From assembly GCF_004322395.1 (NCBI RefSeq), contig NZ_SCTW01000044.1, positions 1 to 64,000 on the forward strand: a DNA stretch of 64,000 bases, read 5' to 3'. Positions 45,141 through 55,456 of the stretch are shown here, one piece after another (position 1 is the first letter of the stretch; the number at the start of each line of letters is the position of its first letter). The DNA comes from Methylobacter sp. Its GTDB lineage: Bacteria; Pseudomonadota; Gammaproteobacteria; Methylococcales; Methylomonadaceae. The notes beneath the pieces were generated by a model. That model searched no databases. It was not told the origin of the DNA and was given only the letters and a program-made list of their open reading frames with translations. A program made the translations under genes and the position numbers.

Positions 45141-46592
45141 ATGGAAATATTAAATCTTGCAAGACAAGCTATTCTGATGCCTGCCGGCATACAGGATGGC
45201 GATATTGAAAAAATTATGGGCCGATTGCTTAGTTCGCCGGTTGATGCGGCGGATATTTATTTTCAATCCAGCCATTTTGAATCTTGGGTCATGGAAGGCG
45301 GCATCATTAAAGAAGGCAGCCATAATATCGAGCAGGGCGCCGGAGTCCGAGCCGTATTCGGCGAGAAAACCGGTTTTGCTTATAGCGACCGGATTGAACT
45401 GCCGGTACTGTTGGAAGCGGCTAATAATGTTAAAGCTATCGTGCGGCAGGGTCAGGAAGCCGATCCCTTGCATTGCAAGGTCTCTACAAAACCAATCGAC
45501 TGGCCGAAGTATTACGCAACGCAAAACCCGCTAAAGTCGCTAGCCGATCAGCAGAAAATCGATTTATTGCACCGGGTTGAAAACGAAACACGCAAACTGG
45601 ACAGCCGGATTGAAGAAGTTATCGTTAGTTTAATCGGCGTCCATGAACATATTCTGGTGGCCAGGCAAGACGGTTCTTTGGTTGCCGATGTCCGTCCTTT
45701 AGTGCGGATGAATGTAACCGTCATAGTAGAACAGGACGGGCAGCGCGAACAAGGTAGTATGGGTGGCGGCGGACGTAGCGATTACAGTTATTTTATCGAC
45801 CGGGATACCGCACTTGAATACGGCCGCGAAGCCGTAAGGCAGGCATTGGTTAATTTGGAAGCCGTCGAAGCGCCTGCCGGTAACATGACTGTCGTGCTGG
45901 GCTCGGGTTGGCCGGGCATTTTGTTGCATGAAGCGATCGGCCACGGCCTGGAAGGCGACTTTAACCGCAAAGGTACTTCGGCTTTCAGCGGTCGCGTCGG
46001 CGAACGCGTGGCGTCCGATTTATGCACGGTAGTCGATGACGGTACCTTGGCGGGACGGCGCGGCTCGTTAACTATCGATGATGAAGGCACGCCTACCGAA
46101 AAAACCGTATTGATCGAAAACGGCATACTTAAAGGCTACATGCAGGATCAACTCAATGCCCGGTTAATGGGCGTCAGCCCTACCGGAAACGGCCGGCGCG
46201 AGTCTTATGCGCATCTGCCGATGCCGCGCATGACCAACACTTATATGCTGCCGGGGCAGCACGATCCTGAAGAAATTATAAAATCGGTAAAGAAAGGCCT
46301 GTACGCCAAAAACTTCGGCGGCGGGCAGGTCGATATTACCTCGGGTAAATTCGTATTTTCCGCCAGCGAAGCTTACCTAATCGAAGACGGCAAAATAACC
46401 CGTGCCGTTAAAGGCGCGACATTGATCGGCAATGGGCCTGATGTGTTAACCAAAGTGTCTATGGTCGGTTCCGACTTGAAGCTAGATAGCGGCGTCGGTA
46501 CTTGCGGCAAGGACGGACAAAGCGTGCCGGTCGGCGTCGGGCAACCTACGTTGAAGATTGATGGGTTGACGGTTGGCGGAACTAGCGTTTAA
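45141..46592 (+). CDS. tldD: TldD metalloprotease subunit
   Basis: Works with PmbA (TldE) as a heterodimeric zinc protease on unfolded peptides; in E. coli it processes microcin B17 and degrades the CcdA antitoxin. 483 residues; the zinc motif HEAIGH lies at 263-268, followed by [19 protein letters not shown]. The C-terminal [23 protein letters not shown] is typical. pmbA lies 466 bases downstream, separated by a small toxin-antitoxin-like pair. Confidence 0.96.
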   Translation: MEILNLARQAILMPAGIQDGDIEKIMGRLLSSPVDAADIYFQSSHFESWVMEGGIIKEGSHNIEQGAGVRAVFGEKTGFAYSDRIELPVLLEAANNVKAIVRQGQEADPLHCKVSTKPIDWPKYYATQNPLKSLADQQKIDLLHRVENETRKLDSRIEEVIVSLIGVHEHILVARQDGSLVADVRPLVRMNVTVIVEQDGQREQGSMGGGGRSDYSYFIDRDTALEYGREAVRQALVNLEAVEAPAGNMTVVLGSGWPGILLHEAIGHGLEGDFNRKGTSAFSGRVGERVASDLCTVVDDGTLAGRRGSLTIDDEGTPTEKTVLIENGILKGYMQDQLNARLMGVSPTGNGRRESYAHLPMPRMTNTYMLPGQHDPEEIIKSVKKGLYAKNFGGGQVDITSGKFVFSASEAYLIEDGKITRAVKGATLIGNGPDVLTKVSMVGSDLKLDSGVGTCGKDGQSVPVGVGQPTLKIDGLTVGGTSV

Positions 46593-46646
46593 GTAAAATT
46601 CACTCAATATTTTCTTTATACAAGAAATAGGGCGGACAGGGCAGCC

Positions 46647-46841
46647 ATAAAACTTGAATGGATTGAAAATGTTGTTGCCTTCCCGATTAAGACCCAAAGA
46701 CAAGCAGATGGGCGGTTTAAAAAATGGGGATTTATTCAGGAAGAGGAAAAATATCTAAGGGTTATTTTGCTGGAAGATAAAGAGACGTTTCATAATGCTT
46801 TCTTCGACAGAGGATTTAAAGAGGTAGACGATGAAAATTAA
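46647..46841 (+). pseudogene. DUF4258-like toxin fragment without start codon
   Basis: About 64 codons ending in KYLRVILLEDKETFHNAFFDRGFKE, the characteristic C-terminus of DUF4258-like toxins, plus an upstream WIENVVAFPIKTQRQADGRFKKWGFIQEEE. The frame is open back to the tldD stop but has no usable start codon. Its stop lies 11 bases inside the DUF2283 gene, the usual toxin-antitoxin overlap. Either the N-terminus is lost or a non-standard start is used. Confidence 0.55.
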
Positions 46842-47037
46842 ATATTTTGAAGATACCGATACAGCATTGCTGGAGTTTTCAGAGCATCCGGTTTTCGAGA
46901 CTAGAGAGATTAATGAAAATATTTATCTGGACTTGGATGAACATGGAAATTTGATTGGTATGACCATTGAGCATGCAATGTCGCAAGCAAATATTAATGA
47001 AGTTTCATTTCAGCAGATAAATCGCCAAGTTGCATAG
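46831..47037 (+). CDS. DUF2283-family protein, probable antitoxin
   Basis: 68 residues matching DUF2283: MKIKYFEDTDTALLEFSEHPV, ETREINENIYLDLDEHGNLIGMTIEHAM. In many genomes this small acidic protein follows a DUF4258 toxin. Here it follows a toxin fragment with an 11-base overlap, and AGAGG stands 6-10 bases before the ATG. The pair splits tldD from pmbA. Confidence 0.8.
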   Translation: MKIKYFEDTDTALLEFSEHPVFETREINENIYLDLDEHGNLIGMTIEHAMSQANINEVSFQQINRQVA

Positions 47038-47058
47038 AAAATAGATTAAGAGAACACA

Positions 47059-48390
47059 GTGCAAAATCACGAACATATAAACCACTTAAAAAACATCGTT
47101 CAGGACATCTTGGACGAAGCTGCAAAACAAGGCGCCAGTGCCGCGGAAGCAGGCCTGAGCCAGGAAAACGGCTTGTCCGTATCGGTGCGTCTGGGCGATG
47201 TGGAAACCATAGAGCATCATTGCGACCAGGGTTTGGGCGTGACCGTTTATTTCGGTCAGCGCAAAGGCTCTGCCAGCACCACCGATTTGTCGATCGCTTC
47301 AATTAAGGAAACGGTCGGCGCGGCATGCAGTATTGCCCGCTACACCAGCGAAGATAAATATGCCGGGCTGCCGGAAAAAGAACTGTTGGCTACCGAATTC
47401 CCCGATCTCGACCTTAACCATCCGTGGGATATCGGGGTCGATGGAGCCATTGTGTTGGCCATTGAATGCGAAGATGCGGCGCGCTCTTACCATCAAGAAA
47501 TCAGCAATTCCGAAGGCGCTTCGGTGGATACTCACCAAGGCATCCGCGTGATGGGAAACTCTCTCGGTTTTCTTCAAGGCTATGCTTCAACCCGTCATTC
47601 TTTAAGCTGCTCAGTATTGGCGCAACGCGGCGACAGTATGCAGCGCGATTACTGGTATACCGTAGCAAGAAATGCGCGCGATTTGGAATCCGCTGTTGAA
47701 GTGGGTAAAAAAGCAGCCGAGCGGACACTTCGGCGTTTGCAGGCGCGTAGCTTAAGCACTCGGCAGTGCCCGGTGCTGTATTGCGCGGAAACGGCTTCCG
47801 GTTTGCTGGGTTCGTTTGTCGGCGCGATCAGCGGCGGCAATTTGTATCGTAAATCGTCGTTTTTGCTGGATGCATTGGATAAGCAGGTCTTCCCGGAATT
47901 TATCCGCATTCACGAGCAGCCGTATTTAAAAGGGGCTTTAGGCAGTTGTGCGTATGATGGTGAAGGCGTAGCCCCCCAAACGCGCGATATAGTCAGCGAA
48001 GGTATTTTGCGCGGTTATGTGTTGAGTACTTATTCCGCCCGTAAGCTGGGCATGCGCAGCACTGGCAACGCCGGGGGCGTGCATAATTTAACGATCGACC
48101 CAGGCAAGCTTGATTACCAGGGCATGTTAAAAGAATTGAACACCGGTTTATTGATTACCGAATTGATGGGGCAGGGAGTCAATATGGTGACAGGCGATTA
48201 TTCGCGCGGCGCGGCCGGATTTTGGGTGGAAAACGGTGTGATCCAATTTCCGGTTGAAGAAATCACAATTGCCGGTAATCTGAAAGACATGCTTAAAAAC
48301 ATCGTCGCCGTGGGCAATGACGTCGATTACCGCGGCAATATTCGCACTGGTTCGATACTGGTTGAGCGGATGTCGATTGCCGGGGAATAA
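47059..48390 (+). CDS. pmbA: Metalloprotease PmbA (TldE)
   Basis: Partner of TldD. 443 residues from GTG; it lacks the HExxxH zinc motif, as expected for PmbA. Family segments: AEAGLSQENGLSVSVRLGDVETIEHH, DQGLGVTVYFGQRKGSASTTDLS, CAETASGLLGSFVGAISGGNLYRKSSFLLD and NMVTGDYSRGAAGFWVENGVI. Confidence 0.95.
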   Translation: MQNHEHINHLKNIVQDILDEAAKQGASAAEAGLSQENGLSVSVRLGDVETIEHHCDQGLGVTVYFGQRKGSASTTDLSIASIKETVGAACSIARYTSEDKYAGLPEKELLATEFPDLDLNHPWDIGVDGAIVLAIECEDAARSYHQEISNSEGASVDTHQGIRVMGNSLGFLQGYASTRHSLSCSVLAQRGDSMQRDYWYTVARNARDLESAVEVGKKAAERTLRRLQARSLSTRQCPVLYCAETASGLLGSFVGAISGGNLYRKSSFLLDALDKQVFPEFIRIHEQPYLKGALGSCAYDGEGVAPQTRDIVSEGILRGYVLSTYSARKLGMRSTGNAGGVHNLTIDPGKLDYQGMLKELNTGLLITELMGQGVNMVTGDYSRGAAGFWVENGVIQFPVEEITIAGNLKDMLKNIVAVGNDVDYRGNIRTGSILVERMSIAGE

Positions 48391-48455
48391 AGCTATTGTT
48401 ATGATGACTCGCATTGAATCATCATCTTCGGTAGTTTGATAGCAGGGGTTGAATC

Positions 48456-49052
48456 ATGTCGGCAACTTTACAATTGACCGGAACTTGGATCAGCGAGGAA
48501 GATTACTTGGCAGGTGAATTAGCCAGCGAAATCAAGCATGAATATATTGACGGCTATGTTTATGCGATGGCTGGAGCCAGCCGGAATCATGAAAGAATCG
48601 CCGGTAATGTTTTTGGCGAATTAAGTAACTTTCTAAAAAACAAACCGTGCGAACCGTTCAGCTCCGGCCTAAAAATCAAGACCGGCAGCCGGTTTTTCTA
48701 TCCCGATGTGATGGTTGTTTGCGCTGAAAACAAGCAGCATGATTATTACACCGAGTCGCCGGTAATTATTGTCGAGGTGCTGTCGAAATTCTCGCGGCGT
48801 ATGGATGAAACGACCAAACGCATCGCCTATCAAAGTATCCCTGGACTCAAAGAGTTTGTGTTGATCGAGCAGGATTTTGTCGATGTTGAAGTCTGCCGGA
48901 AAAGCGAAGGCTGGGTTTCCAATCATTATTTTATGGGCGACAGTGTGCGGTTTGACGCGATCGATTTGATGCTGACCGTTGAAGAAATCTACGCCCGCGT
49001 CGACAATGATGAGGTTCGTTCCTACTTTCAAGAACAACAGGCGCAACAGTAA
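48456..49052 (+). CDS. Uma2-family (DUF820) putative endonuclease
   Basis: 198 residues of the Uma2 family with a PD-(D/E)xK nuclease-like fold: an early GELASEIKHEYIDGYVYAMAG, the core FYPDVMVVCAENKQ with the putative metal-binding Asp, and PVIIVEVLSKFSRRMDETTKRIAYQSIPGLKEFVLIEQD. These proteins are abundant in cyanobacteria and some methanotrophs; their biological role is unknown. It stands alone between pmbA and the convergent pyrD. Confidence 0.85.
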   Translation: MSATLQLTGTWISEEDYLAGELASEIKHEYIDGYVYAMAGASRNHERIAGNVFGELSNFLKNKPCEPFSSGLKIKTGSRFFYPDVMVVCAENKQHDYYTESPVIIVEVLSKFSRRMDETTKRIAYQSIPGLKEFVLIEQDFVDVEVCRKSEGWVSNHYFMGDSVRFDAIDLMLTVEEIYARVDNDEVRSYFQEQQAQQ

Positions 49053-49059
49053 TTTGCGG

Positions 49060-50073
49060 TTAAAGGCCTCGCACAATATCGGTTATCAACTGCGGCCCGC
49101 GATAAATAAGGCCGCTGTATACTTGCACCAGACTCGCTCCCGCCGTTAATTTTTCCTGTGCATCGCTCGCAGTTAAAATCCCGCCTGCCGCAATAACCGG
49201 AATCTTGCCGTTTAATTCCGCAGCCAATCTCCGCACGACCAAAGTAGATTTTTCCTTAACCGGCGCACCGCTTAACCCTCCAGCTTCATTAGCAAGCGGA
49301 TGATCTTTAATCATGTCGCGGGCAATGGTGGTGTTAGTCGCAATTACGCCGTCAATCTCAAATTCCAGCAACAGTCTGGCAATATGCGTTATTTCATCGT
49401 CGATCAGATCGGGTGCGATTTTCAGGACTAAAGGCACGTATTTGCCGTGTTCTTGTTGCAGTTTCAGTTGCTCTTCTTTTAAAACGGAAATAAGGCTTTT
49501 GATTTCGTCGCCCTGTTGTAATTGGCGCAAATTCTTGGTGTTCGGCGAAGAGATATTAATAGTAATGTAGCTGGCAGGTGTATAAGCCTTGCGTAAACCG
49601 ATCAAATAGTCGTCAGCCGCATTTTCAATCGGCGTGTCGAAATTCTTGCCGATGTTAATGCCCAGAATGCCGGAGTAACCGCTTTGTTTTACCTGGGCCA
49701 GCAGATGATCTATACCTAAATTATTAAAGCCCATGCGATTGATGATCGCCTGATGCTCAGGCAGTCTGAACAGGCGCGGCTTGGGATTACCTGGTTGCGG
49801 GCGCGGCGTTACCGTGCCGATTTCTACAAAGCCGAAACCCAATGCGGCCAGCGCATTAATATAATCCCCATTTTTATCCAGACCTGCGGCAAGGCCGACC
49901 GGGTTTTTAAAACTCAGCCCCATGACGTTGACAGGCTTATCGTCAATTTTCGGGTAGACTAATTTTGATAAGCCCGAAATATACGCCGCATTCAGCAGTT
50001 TAAGCGTCACTTCATGAGCGGTTTCAGGATCCAGGGAAAATAATAAAGGGCGAAGTAATGGATAAATGTTCAT
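49060..50073 (-). CDS. pyrD: Dihydroorotate dehydrogenase (quinone), class 2
   Basis: FMN enzyme of pyrimidine synthesis coupled to the quinone pool at the membrane. 337 residues from ATG 50073 ([27 protein letters not shown]), whose N-terminal helices bind the membrane; a longer frame to 50112 overlaps the thiO end. Motifs: [55 protein letters not shown] (with catalytic Ser), and [16 protein letters not shown]. Confidence 0.95.
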   Translation of the reverse strand: MNIYPLLRPLLFSLDPETAHEVTLKLLNAAYISGLSKLVYPKIDDKPVNVMGLSFKNPVGLAAGLDKNGDYINALAALGFGFVEIGTVTPRPQPGNPKPRLFRLPEHQAIINRMGFNNLGIDHLLAQVKQSGYSGILGINIGKNFDTPIENAADDYLIGLRKAYTPASYITINISSPNTKNLRQLQQGDEIKSLISVLKEEQLKLQQEHGKYVPLVLKIAPDLIDDEITHIARLLLEFEIDGVIATNTTIARDMIKDHPLANEAGGLSGAPVKEKSTLVVRRLAAELNGKIPVIAAGGILTASDAQEKLTAGASLVQVYSGLIYRGPQLITDIVRGL

Positions 50074-50111
50074 AGGTTGTGACCGTGTAGGGGCGACCGG
50101 CTGGTCGCCCA

Positions 50112-51209
50112 TTAATGTTCGCTGTTTAATTGATAAGGTTCCGGCGCTACCTGCGTCGCACGCTGCAAAACCAGATCGGCCATCAGTTGCGCCGATGCCG
50201 GCCCCATCGCGAGGCCGTTTCTAAAATGCCCGGCATTGACCCATAAATTGCCGATTTCGGGATGCTTGCAGATATACGGTATGCCGTGTTCGGTACCCGG
50301 CCTTAACCCCGCCCAATGTTTAACGATGGGGAAGTTCTTAAGCGGCGGTAGCAAATTTAGCGCAAAAGCTTGTAGCCGGTCTCGGGCTTCTGTCGTAGTC
50401 GTCTTATTGAAGTTATCCTGCTCTACCGTGCTGCCCGCCAGTATTTTACCGTCGCGTCGCGGAATCAGGTATTGATCGCCATCCAGCACCATGTAGCTCA
50501 GTGTTTTCGGCTGGGCGTCAAACAACAGCATTTGTCCCTTAACGGGAGCAATTTTTGGCGCATCGCCGGCGGTCGACAAAAACTGCCGAAACAATTGCCC
50601 TGTCCAGGCGCCCGCAGCAATAATCAATTGGTTGACGGTGAACTGGCCGGAAGAGGTATCTATAGAAGTGATGCGGTTTTTAGTGACGTTAACGGCTTTT
50701 AACTCGCAATGTTCTATTAGCGTAGCGCCTTTATTGATCATGTCTTGTTTTAATGATTTGGCCAGCCGTGGATTGCGCGCTTGAGCAATCTCGGGCAGCC
50801 AAAGCGGCTGGTCGGGGACGGTATTCAACATATTAAAAAAGTCCGCGCCGGCAGGCCGACATAAAATATTGTTAGTGTTACACCACTCAACAGCCGCAGT
50901 AACATCGGGATTTTTAACGATCAGCAAGCCGCAGGGATTCCATTCCGGGTCTATCTGCGTTTCGGCAGTTAGTTGCGAGGCCAAAGCCGGATACAGTTTT
51001 AGGCTTTGTATCACCAGACGGGTAATCGCATCCGGTTGCCGCCATGGATAAAGCGGCAACAAAATACCGCCTCCCGCCCAGGATGATTCCCGGCCCAGTT
51101 CATTTTTTTCAATAATCGTGACGGTCGCGCCAGCCTTGATAAACTCGCGGGCTGTTAGTAAGCTGATAATGCCGCCGCCAATGATGGTGATGTCCGGGGT
51201 TGTAATCAT
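50112..51209 (-). CDS. thiO: Glycine oxidase ThiO
   Basis: FAD enzyme that oxidises glycine to the iminoglycine used for the thiazole of thiamine. 365 residues of the DAO family; N-terminal FAD-binding [29 protein letters not shown] (positions 7-35), then [29 protein letters not shown] and the C-terminal [16 protein letters not shown]. Other thiamine genes nearby are limited to thiC at 62.8 kb, which has a TPP riboswitch. No riboswitch was seen before thiO. Confidence 0.9.
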   Translation of the reverse strand: MITTPDITIIGGGIISLLTAREFIKAGATVTIIEKNELGRESSWAGGGILLPLYPWRQPDAITRLVIQSLKLYPALASQLTAETQIDPEWNPCGLLIVKNPDVTAAVEWCNTNNILCRPAGADFFNMLNTVPDQPLWLPEIAQARNPRLAKSLKQDMINKGATLIEHCELKAVNVTKNRITSIDTSSGQFTVNQLIIAAGAWTGQLFRQFLSTAGDAPKIAPVKGQMLLFDAQPKTLSYMVLDGDQYLIPRRDGKILAGSTVEQDNFNKTTTTEARDRLQAFALNLLPPLKNFPIVKHWAGLRPGTEHGIPYICKHPEIGNLWVNAGHFRNGLAMGPASAQLMADLVLQRATQVAPEPYQLNSEH

Positions 51210-51647
51210 GATATATAAAAAAGATCAGGGTAAAAATAAATTAGGTAGGGCTAAACAGTTAATTAGAATAAATCACGATTATTGCCAATTTATGTTAGCA
51301 GGAAATCTATCCATTCAACTTCATGTGTTTTTTTGAGAAACAAGTATCAAATAGGCGGCTTTGACTTAGTGAGAAAGCAGTGACTCTATAATCATTATAA
51401 TGAATATCATCTTTAAATCAGTGTTGATTCTATATGTTGGCTAACGATAGGTTTGCTTTATTTTGCTTGAAAAAAGCGTAAAAAATAATAACTGTGGTCT
51501 GGATGAATAAACTGAATAATTTGTTGTTTTTTGCATACAGTCGGAGTCTTGGAGCGGATATTATCTTTTAATTGTTGATAAATAAGAAATAATTAATATT
51601 CAAAAAATGACGTTTAAACTTGTAGGGAAATGATTTAACTGCTACTA
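51210..51647. other. Gene-free upstream region of the outer-membrane protein gene
   Basis: AT-rich, with no coding frame of note on either strand. It separates the divergent thiO and the outer-membrane protein gene and presumably holds regulatory sites, but no recognisable operator was identified. Confidence 0.5.
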
Positions 51648-51676
51648 TTGACACCGGAAGATAGGCTTTGTTGTAT
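51648..51676 (+). promoter_or_regulatory. Predicted sigma-70 promoter of the outer-membrane protein gene
   Basis: TTGACA (51648-51653) and TTGTAT (51671-51676) are separated by 17 bases. A purine-rich GAGGGGG ribosome-binding site and the ATG at 51720 follow about 40 bases later. Confidence 0.6.
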
Positions 51677-51719
51677 TAAAGCAAATTTTTGTAAAATAAC
51701 AACCTCATGAGGGGGATAA

Positions 51720-52655
51720 ATGATCAATAAAACTAAACTAGCGCTGGGCATTGCGACAGCAACATTAACAATGACCGGTGCAATGGTTTCTCCACAAGCT
51801 GTTGCCGGCACAAAGGCGCAGCATCATGCTGAAGTAGCAGGTGTGAGCAGTAAAGTTGATGCATTGGAAGCGCAATTGCAAGCCATGCAGGCAGAAATAA
51901 GCCGTTTAAGAGCGGAAGCAAGCCGTCCCCATTCTAGTGCAGAGTCTGCCAAAGTTCAGGAGCTGGATCAGTGGATGACATCGGTTAAAAGCAAACCGGC
52001 TAAAAAAGATCACCACGATAATACTCTTTTCTTCCGTGGCGGTTATGCACATTCTAATGCACAAAGAGGCGGTACGCTGGATCCAACATCATTAGGAGCT
52101 CTCGGAAACCAAAATGGTTTGGTAAATGGTCCGATAAGCGATAAGGACGCATGGTATTTCGGTGCCGGCTTTGATTTTAGTCTGACTGATGATGTATGGG
52201 GTATGATGGATAATACTCAAGTGTTGGGTGAACTGATGTTTGACTATAAAGAAATTGGTACACGGAAACAAAATGGCATAAATGCCACTGCAACAGGGAA
52301 TGGCCTAGGTATCGGCAGTTTAGCAACGGTAACAGGGTTGCCTGCTGCAAATTCCGAAACTGCAACTGTCAGCCAGTTTACTTTAGCGGCTTCGCCAAAA
52401 ATCAAATTCCTGAAAAATAAACCTTTCAGACCTTGGTTGATTCCTGTAGGTTTTGAAGTTAATGTGATCAGTCCACCATCCGATGCAATTACCGTGTTGA
52501 GTCCAGGTATGCAGTTTGGTTTAGGTGCCGATTACAGAATATGGAAAGATATCTTCGTTGGTGCTGATGCTCGTTATCACCTTACTACAGGTAATATTGA
52601 TGGGGTTAGAACAGACGGAGTTACTGCTGGCGGTTACATTGGACTTGGTTTCTAA
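51720..52655 (+). CDS. Outer-membrane beta-barrel protein (Legionella MOMP-like)
   Basis: 311 residues with a signal peptide (cleavage near AVAG/TKAQ, about residue 30). A short coiled coil (about 43-67, SSKVDALEAQLQAMQAEISRLRAEA) precedes the barrel, a plan seen in Legionella major outer-membrane proteins and trimerising porins. The barrel has alternating strands (TLFFRGGYAHSNAQRGG, DAWYFGAGFDFSLTDDVWG, FGLGADYRIWKDIFVGADARYHLT) and ends with the aromatic C-terminal GGYIGLGF expected of BamA substrates. It has its own promoter and terminator, which suggests high expression. Channel specificity cannot be told. Confidence 0.85.
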   Translation: MINKTKLALGIATATLTMTGAMVSPQAVAGTKAQHHAEVAGVSSKVDALEAQLQAMQAEISRLRAEASRPHSSAESAKVQELDQWMTSVKSKPAKKDHHDNTLFFRGGYAHSNAQRGGTLDPTSLGALGNQNGLVNGPISDKDAWYFGAGFDFSLTDDVWGMMDNTQVLGELMFDYKEIGTRKQNGINATATGNGLGIGSLATVTGLPAANSETATVSQFTLAASPKIKFLKNKPFRPWLIPVGFEVNVISPPSDAITVLSPGMQFGLGADYRIWKDIFVGADARYHLTTGNIDGVRTDGVTAGGYIGLGF

Positions 52656-52683
52656 GCTAAACGCTTAAAAACAAATCCGACAA

Positions 52684-52713
52684 AAGGGAGGGGCTCAACC
52701 CCTCCCTTTTTTT
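52684..52713 (+). terminator. Rho-independent terminator after the outer-membrane protein gene
   Basis: AAGGGAGGGG (52684-52693) pairs with CCCCTCCCTT around a 5-base loop and is followed by a run of seven T. Confidence 0.9.
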
Positions 52714-52814
52714 ATGCCTGCAGAATTAAAAAGAGGTGCATGGCAAAAGCTCAAGGTAAAATAGCATTTTTCCGGTTTCTGCCGGGAAATAAATTAAATT
52801 AGACGCTACAAGCC

Positions 52815-53783
52815 ATGAAAACCCTTTATCCTGAAATTCAGCCCTATCAAACATTTTTTCTCGAAACCGGCAGCAAGCATGTCGTGTATGTAGAGCAAAG
52901 CGGCAATCCTGACGGTATTCCTGTTGTTTTTCTTCACGGCGGGCCATGCTCTGGCACCAAGCCGGATCATCGGCGTTTTTTTAATCCCGAGCTTTACCGC
53001 ATTATTTTGTTTGATCAGCGCGGCTGCGGCCTGTCGTTGCCTTTTGGCGAATTGGAAAATAATACTACTCAGGATTTGATTGATGATATGGAGCGTATCC
53101 GTAATCATTTAACTATTGATCAATGGCTGGTATTTGGCGGATCGTGGGGAGGGGCGTTGGCTTTGTTGTATGCTCAGCAGCATAAAAATAAAGTAGCAGG
53201 TTTGATTATTCGAGGAGTATTTTTGGCGCGGCAGCAGGATTTAGATTGGTTTGCCAAAGATGGTGCGGGCAGGATCTATCCTGAGCAATGGCAACGGTTA
53301 GTTGAAAGCATTCCTGAACAGAGTCAGGGTAATTTGGTGCAAGGTCTGTGCGATGTATTATGGGGCGAAGACGAGGTGGCGCAAAGACGGGCTGCCAAGG
53401 AATGGATGGCTTGGGGCGGGCAGGTATCATTAGGCAATGATTATCAGCCGAGCCCGAAAGGCGAACATGCGACGGAGAAAATGGTCAAACAGGTGCGCAT
53501 GGAATTGCATTATGCCAGGCATCATTATTTTATTGAGGAAAATCAGATCATGGATAACTGTAGCGGCTTGGCTAAAATTCCAACGGTTATCATTCATGGG
53601 CGTCAGGATTTTGTTTGTCCGATGGAAGCAGGCTACAGCTTGCATAAAGTATTGTCTAATGCCGAATATGTCGTATTGCCCAATGCAGGGCATGTTGCTC
53701 AAGGTAAGGAAATGGTCAATGCGTTGGTTACCGTAACCGACCGGTTTGCCGAGCACGACTATTATCATTCGAAATCGCTTTAA
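52815..53783 (+). CDS. pip: Proline iminopeptidase
   Basis: Alpha/beta hydrolase (S33) that removes N-terminal proline from peptides. 322 residues. Motifs: HGGPCSGTKPDHRRFFNPELYRIILFDQRGCG (oxyanion and family signature), nucleophile elbow GGSWGGALAL with Ser110, Asp in GRQDFVCPM and His in NAGHVAQG. It stands between two monocistronic regions. Confidence 0.95.
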   Translation: MKTLYPEIQPYQTFFLETGSKHVVYVEQSGNPDGIPVVFLHGGPCSGTKPDHRRFFNPELYRIILFDQRGCGLSLPFGELENNTTQDLIDDMERIRNHLTIDQWLVFGGSWGGALALLYAQQHKNKVAGLIIRGVFLARQQDLDWFAKDGAGRIYPEQWQRLVESIPEQSQGNLVQGLCDVLWGEDEVAQRRAAKEWMAWGGQVSLGNDYQPSPKGEHATEKMVKQVRMELHYARHHYFIEENQIMDNCSGLAKIPTVIIHGRQDFVCPMEAGYSLHKVLSNAEYVVLPNAGHVAQGKEMVNALVTVTDRFAEHDYYHSKSL

Positions 53784-53920
53784 ATTTGCATTCAACTGCC
53801 CTATAAAACCGTAAATGTTTTATCATTACACAAATTAATTAAGTTTCCAGGTTGTTGCAATTTATAGGAAACATGAGAAGCGCTGAACTTGAGCGACTTG
53901 AATACATTTTATACAGATAA

Positions 53921-54898
53921 ATGAAATTACATGATCAAAAGCTCCGTAAATTGGGCTTAGCTGTTATCCAGGTGGAAACGCAGGCGATTGCCGCCTTAGC
54001 CGATCAGATTAATGATGATTTTGTGCTCGCCTGCACGTTAATGTTCAACTGCAAAGGTCGTGTTGTGGTTACCGGTATGGGTAAATCAGGGCATATTGCC
54101 GGCAAAATTGCCGCAACTTTGGCCAGTACCGGAACGCCCGCTTTTTTTGTGCATTCCGGTGAAGCTAGTCATGGCGATTTGGGTATGATTACCCGGCAGG
54201 ATGTCGTGCTGGCCCTATCAAATTCCGGGGAAACCGAGGAAGTTTTAACGATACTGCCGATTATTAAACGGCTGGGCGTACCGTTAATAGCTATGACCGG
54301 AAACCCGGCCTCAACATTGGCCAAGTTTGCCACCACCCATATCAATGTGGCTGTTGAGCAAGAAGCTTGCCCGCTGGGTCTTGCGCCTACCTCCAGCACC
54401 ACCGCGGCATTAGTGATGGGCGACGCGCTGGCGGTTTCTTTGCTCGAAGCGCGGGGCTTTACTCGCGATGATTTTGCCTTGTCTCATCCCGGAGGGAGTT
54501 TAGGCAGGCGACTATTACTGATGGTGGGTGATATTATGCATGCCGACGAAAAAGTGCCCTCAGTATCGGAGTCTGCGCTTATTAGTCATGCCTTGTTGGA
54601 AATGACCGAAAAAAAGTTGGGCATGACAGCGATTGTCGATGCGGATAATCGCGTCACTGGTATTTTTACCGATGGCGATTTGCGGCGGATGCTGAGCAGA
54701 AACCTTGATGTACACAAAACCTCCATTACTGAAGTCATGACCCCTAATTGTGCGGTTATTTCGGCGGATATTTTAGCGGCTGAAGCCATGCAAATTATGG
54801 AACGGAAAAAGATTAATGCGTTAATTGTTGTTGATGAGCAGCAAAGAGCGATAGGCGCTTTAAATATGCATGATCTGATTCGCGCAGGGATCGTATGA
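53921..54898 (+). CDS. kdsD: Arabinose-5-phosphate isomerase
   Basis: First step of KDO synthesis: ribulose 5-phosphate to arabinose 5-phosphate. 325 residues: SIS domain (about 41-180; VVVTGMGKSGHIAGKIAATLASTGTPAFFVHSGEASHGDLG) then two CBS repeats (about 205-325). Its stop overlaps the kdsC start (ATGA). It begins the envelope operon kdsD-kdsC-lptC-lptA-lptB-rpoN-hpf-rapZ. Confidence 0.96.
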   Translation: MKLHDQKLRKLGLAVIQVETQAIAALADQINDDFVLACTLMFNCKGRVVVTGMGKSGHIAGKIAATLASTGTPAFFVHSGEASHGDLGMITRQDVVLALSNSGETEEVLTILPIIKRLGVPLIAMTGNPASTLAKFATTHINVAVEQEACPLGLAPTSSTTAALVMGDALAVSLLEARGFTRDDFALSHPGGSLGRRLLLMVGDIMHADEKVPSVSESALISHALLEMTEKKLGMTAIVDADNRVTGIFTDGDLRRMLSRNLDVHKTSITEVMTPNCAVISADILAAEAMQIMERKKINALIVVDEQQRAIGALNMHDLIRAGIV

Positions 54899-55443
54899 TG
54901 ACCGACATGGAACATGGCTTAGTCATTTTGGAAAAAGCCAAAAAACTTAAATTACTGATTTTGGATGTGGATGGGGTGTTGACGGACGGTCGCTTGTTTT
55001 TCGATAGTGAAGGCAACGAATACAAGTCGTTTCATGCGAGGGACGGTCACGGCATCAAGTTGCTGCGGCAGACCGGTGTTGAGGTTGCGGTCATTTCCGG
55101 ACGTAAGTCGAGCTCGGTTGCGCTACGTATGAAAAATCTGGGCATTGAACATGTGTATCAAGGCCATGAAAATAAAGTCGCTGCATTTAACGAGATTATT
55201 GGGCTGATGGGTATCACTCACGAACAGGCAGCGCATGTCGGCGATGACTTGTTGGATTTGCCTATAATGATTAGAGTAGGCTTGGCAATTGCGGTTAATG
55301 ATGCCAACTTTGCCGTTAAACAACGCGCCGATTGGTGTACGACATTGCCTGGAGGACAGGGCGCGGTTAGGGAAGTCTGTGATTTTATTATGCAGGCGCA
55401 AGGGCGTTTTGATGAAGTCTTGAATACTTACCTGACCTGCTAG
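54895..55443 (+). CDS. kdsC: KDO-8-phosphate phosphatase
   Basis: Dephosphorylates KDO 8-phosphate. 182 residues of the HAD family without a cap domain; the nucleophile motif is LILDVDGVLTDG with Asp24 and Asp26, then HARDGHGIKLLRQTG, VAVISGRKSS and HVGDDLLDLPIM. Tetrameric KdsC form. Confidence 0.96.
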   Translation: MMTDMEHGLVILEKAKKLKLLILDVDGVLTDGRLFFDSEGNEYKSFHARDGHGIKLLRQTGVEVAVISGRKSSSVALRMKNLGIEHVYQGHENKVAAFNEIIGLMGITHEQAAHVGDDLLDLPIMIRVGLAIAVNDANFAVKQRADWCTTLPGGQGAVREVCDFIMQAQGRFDEVLNTYLTC

Positions 55444-55456
55444 AGCATGAAGTAAA

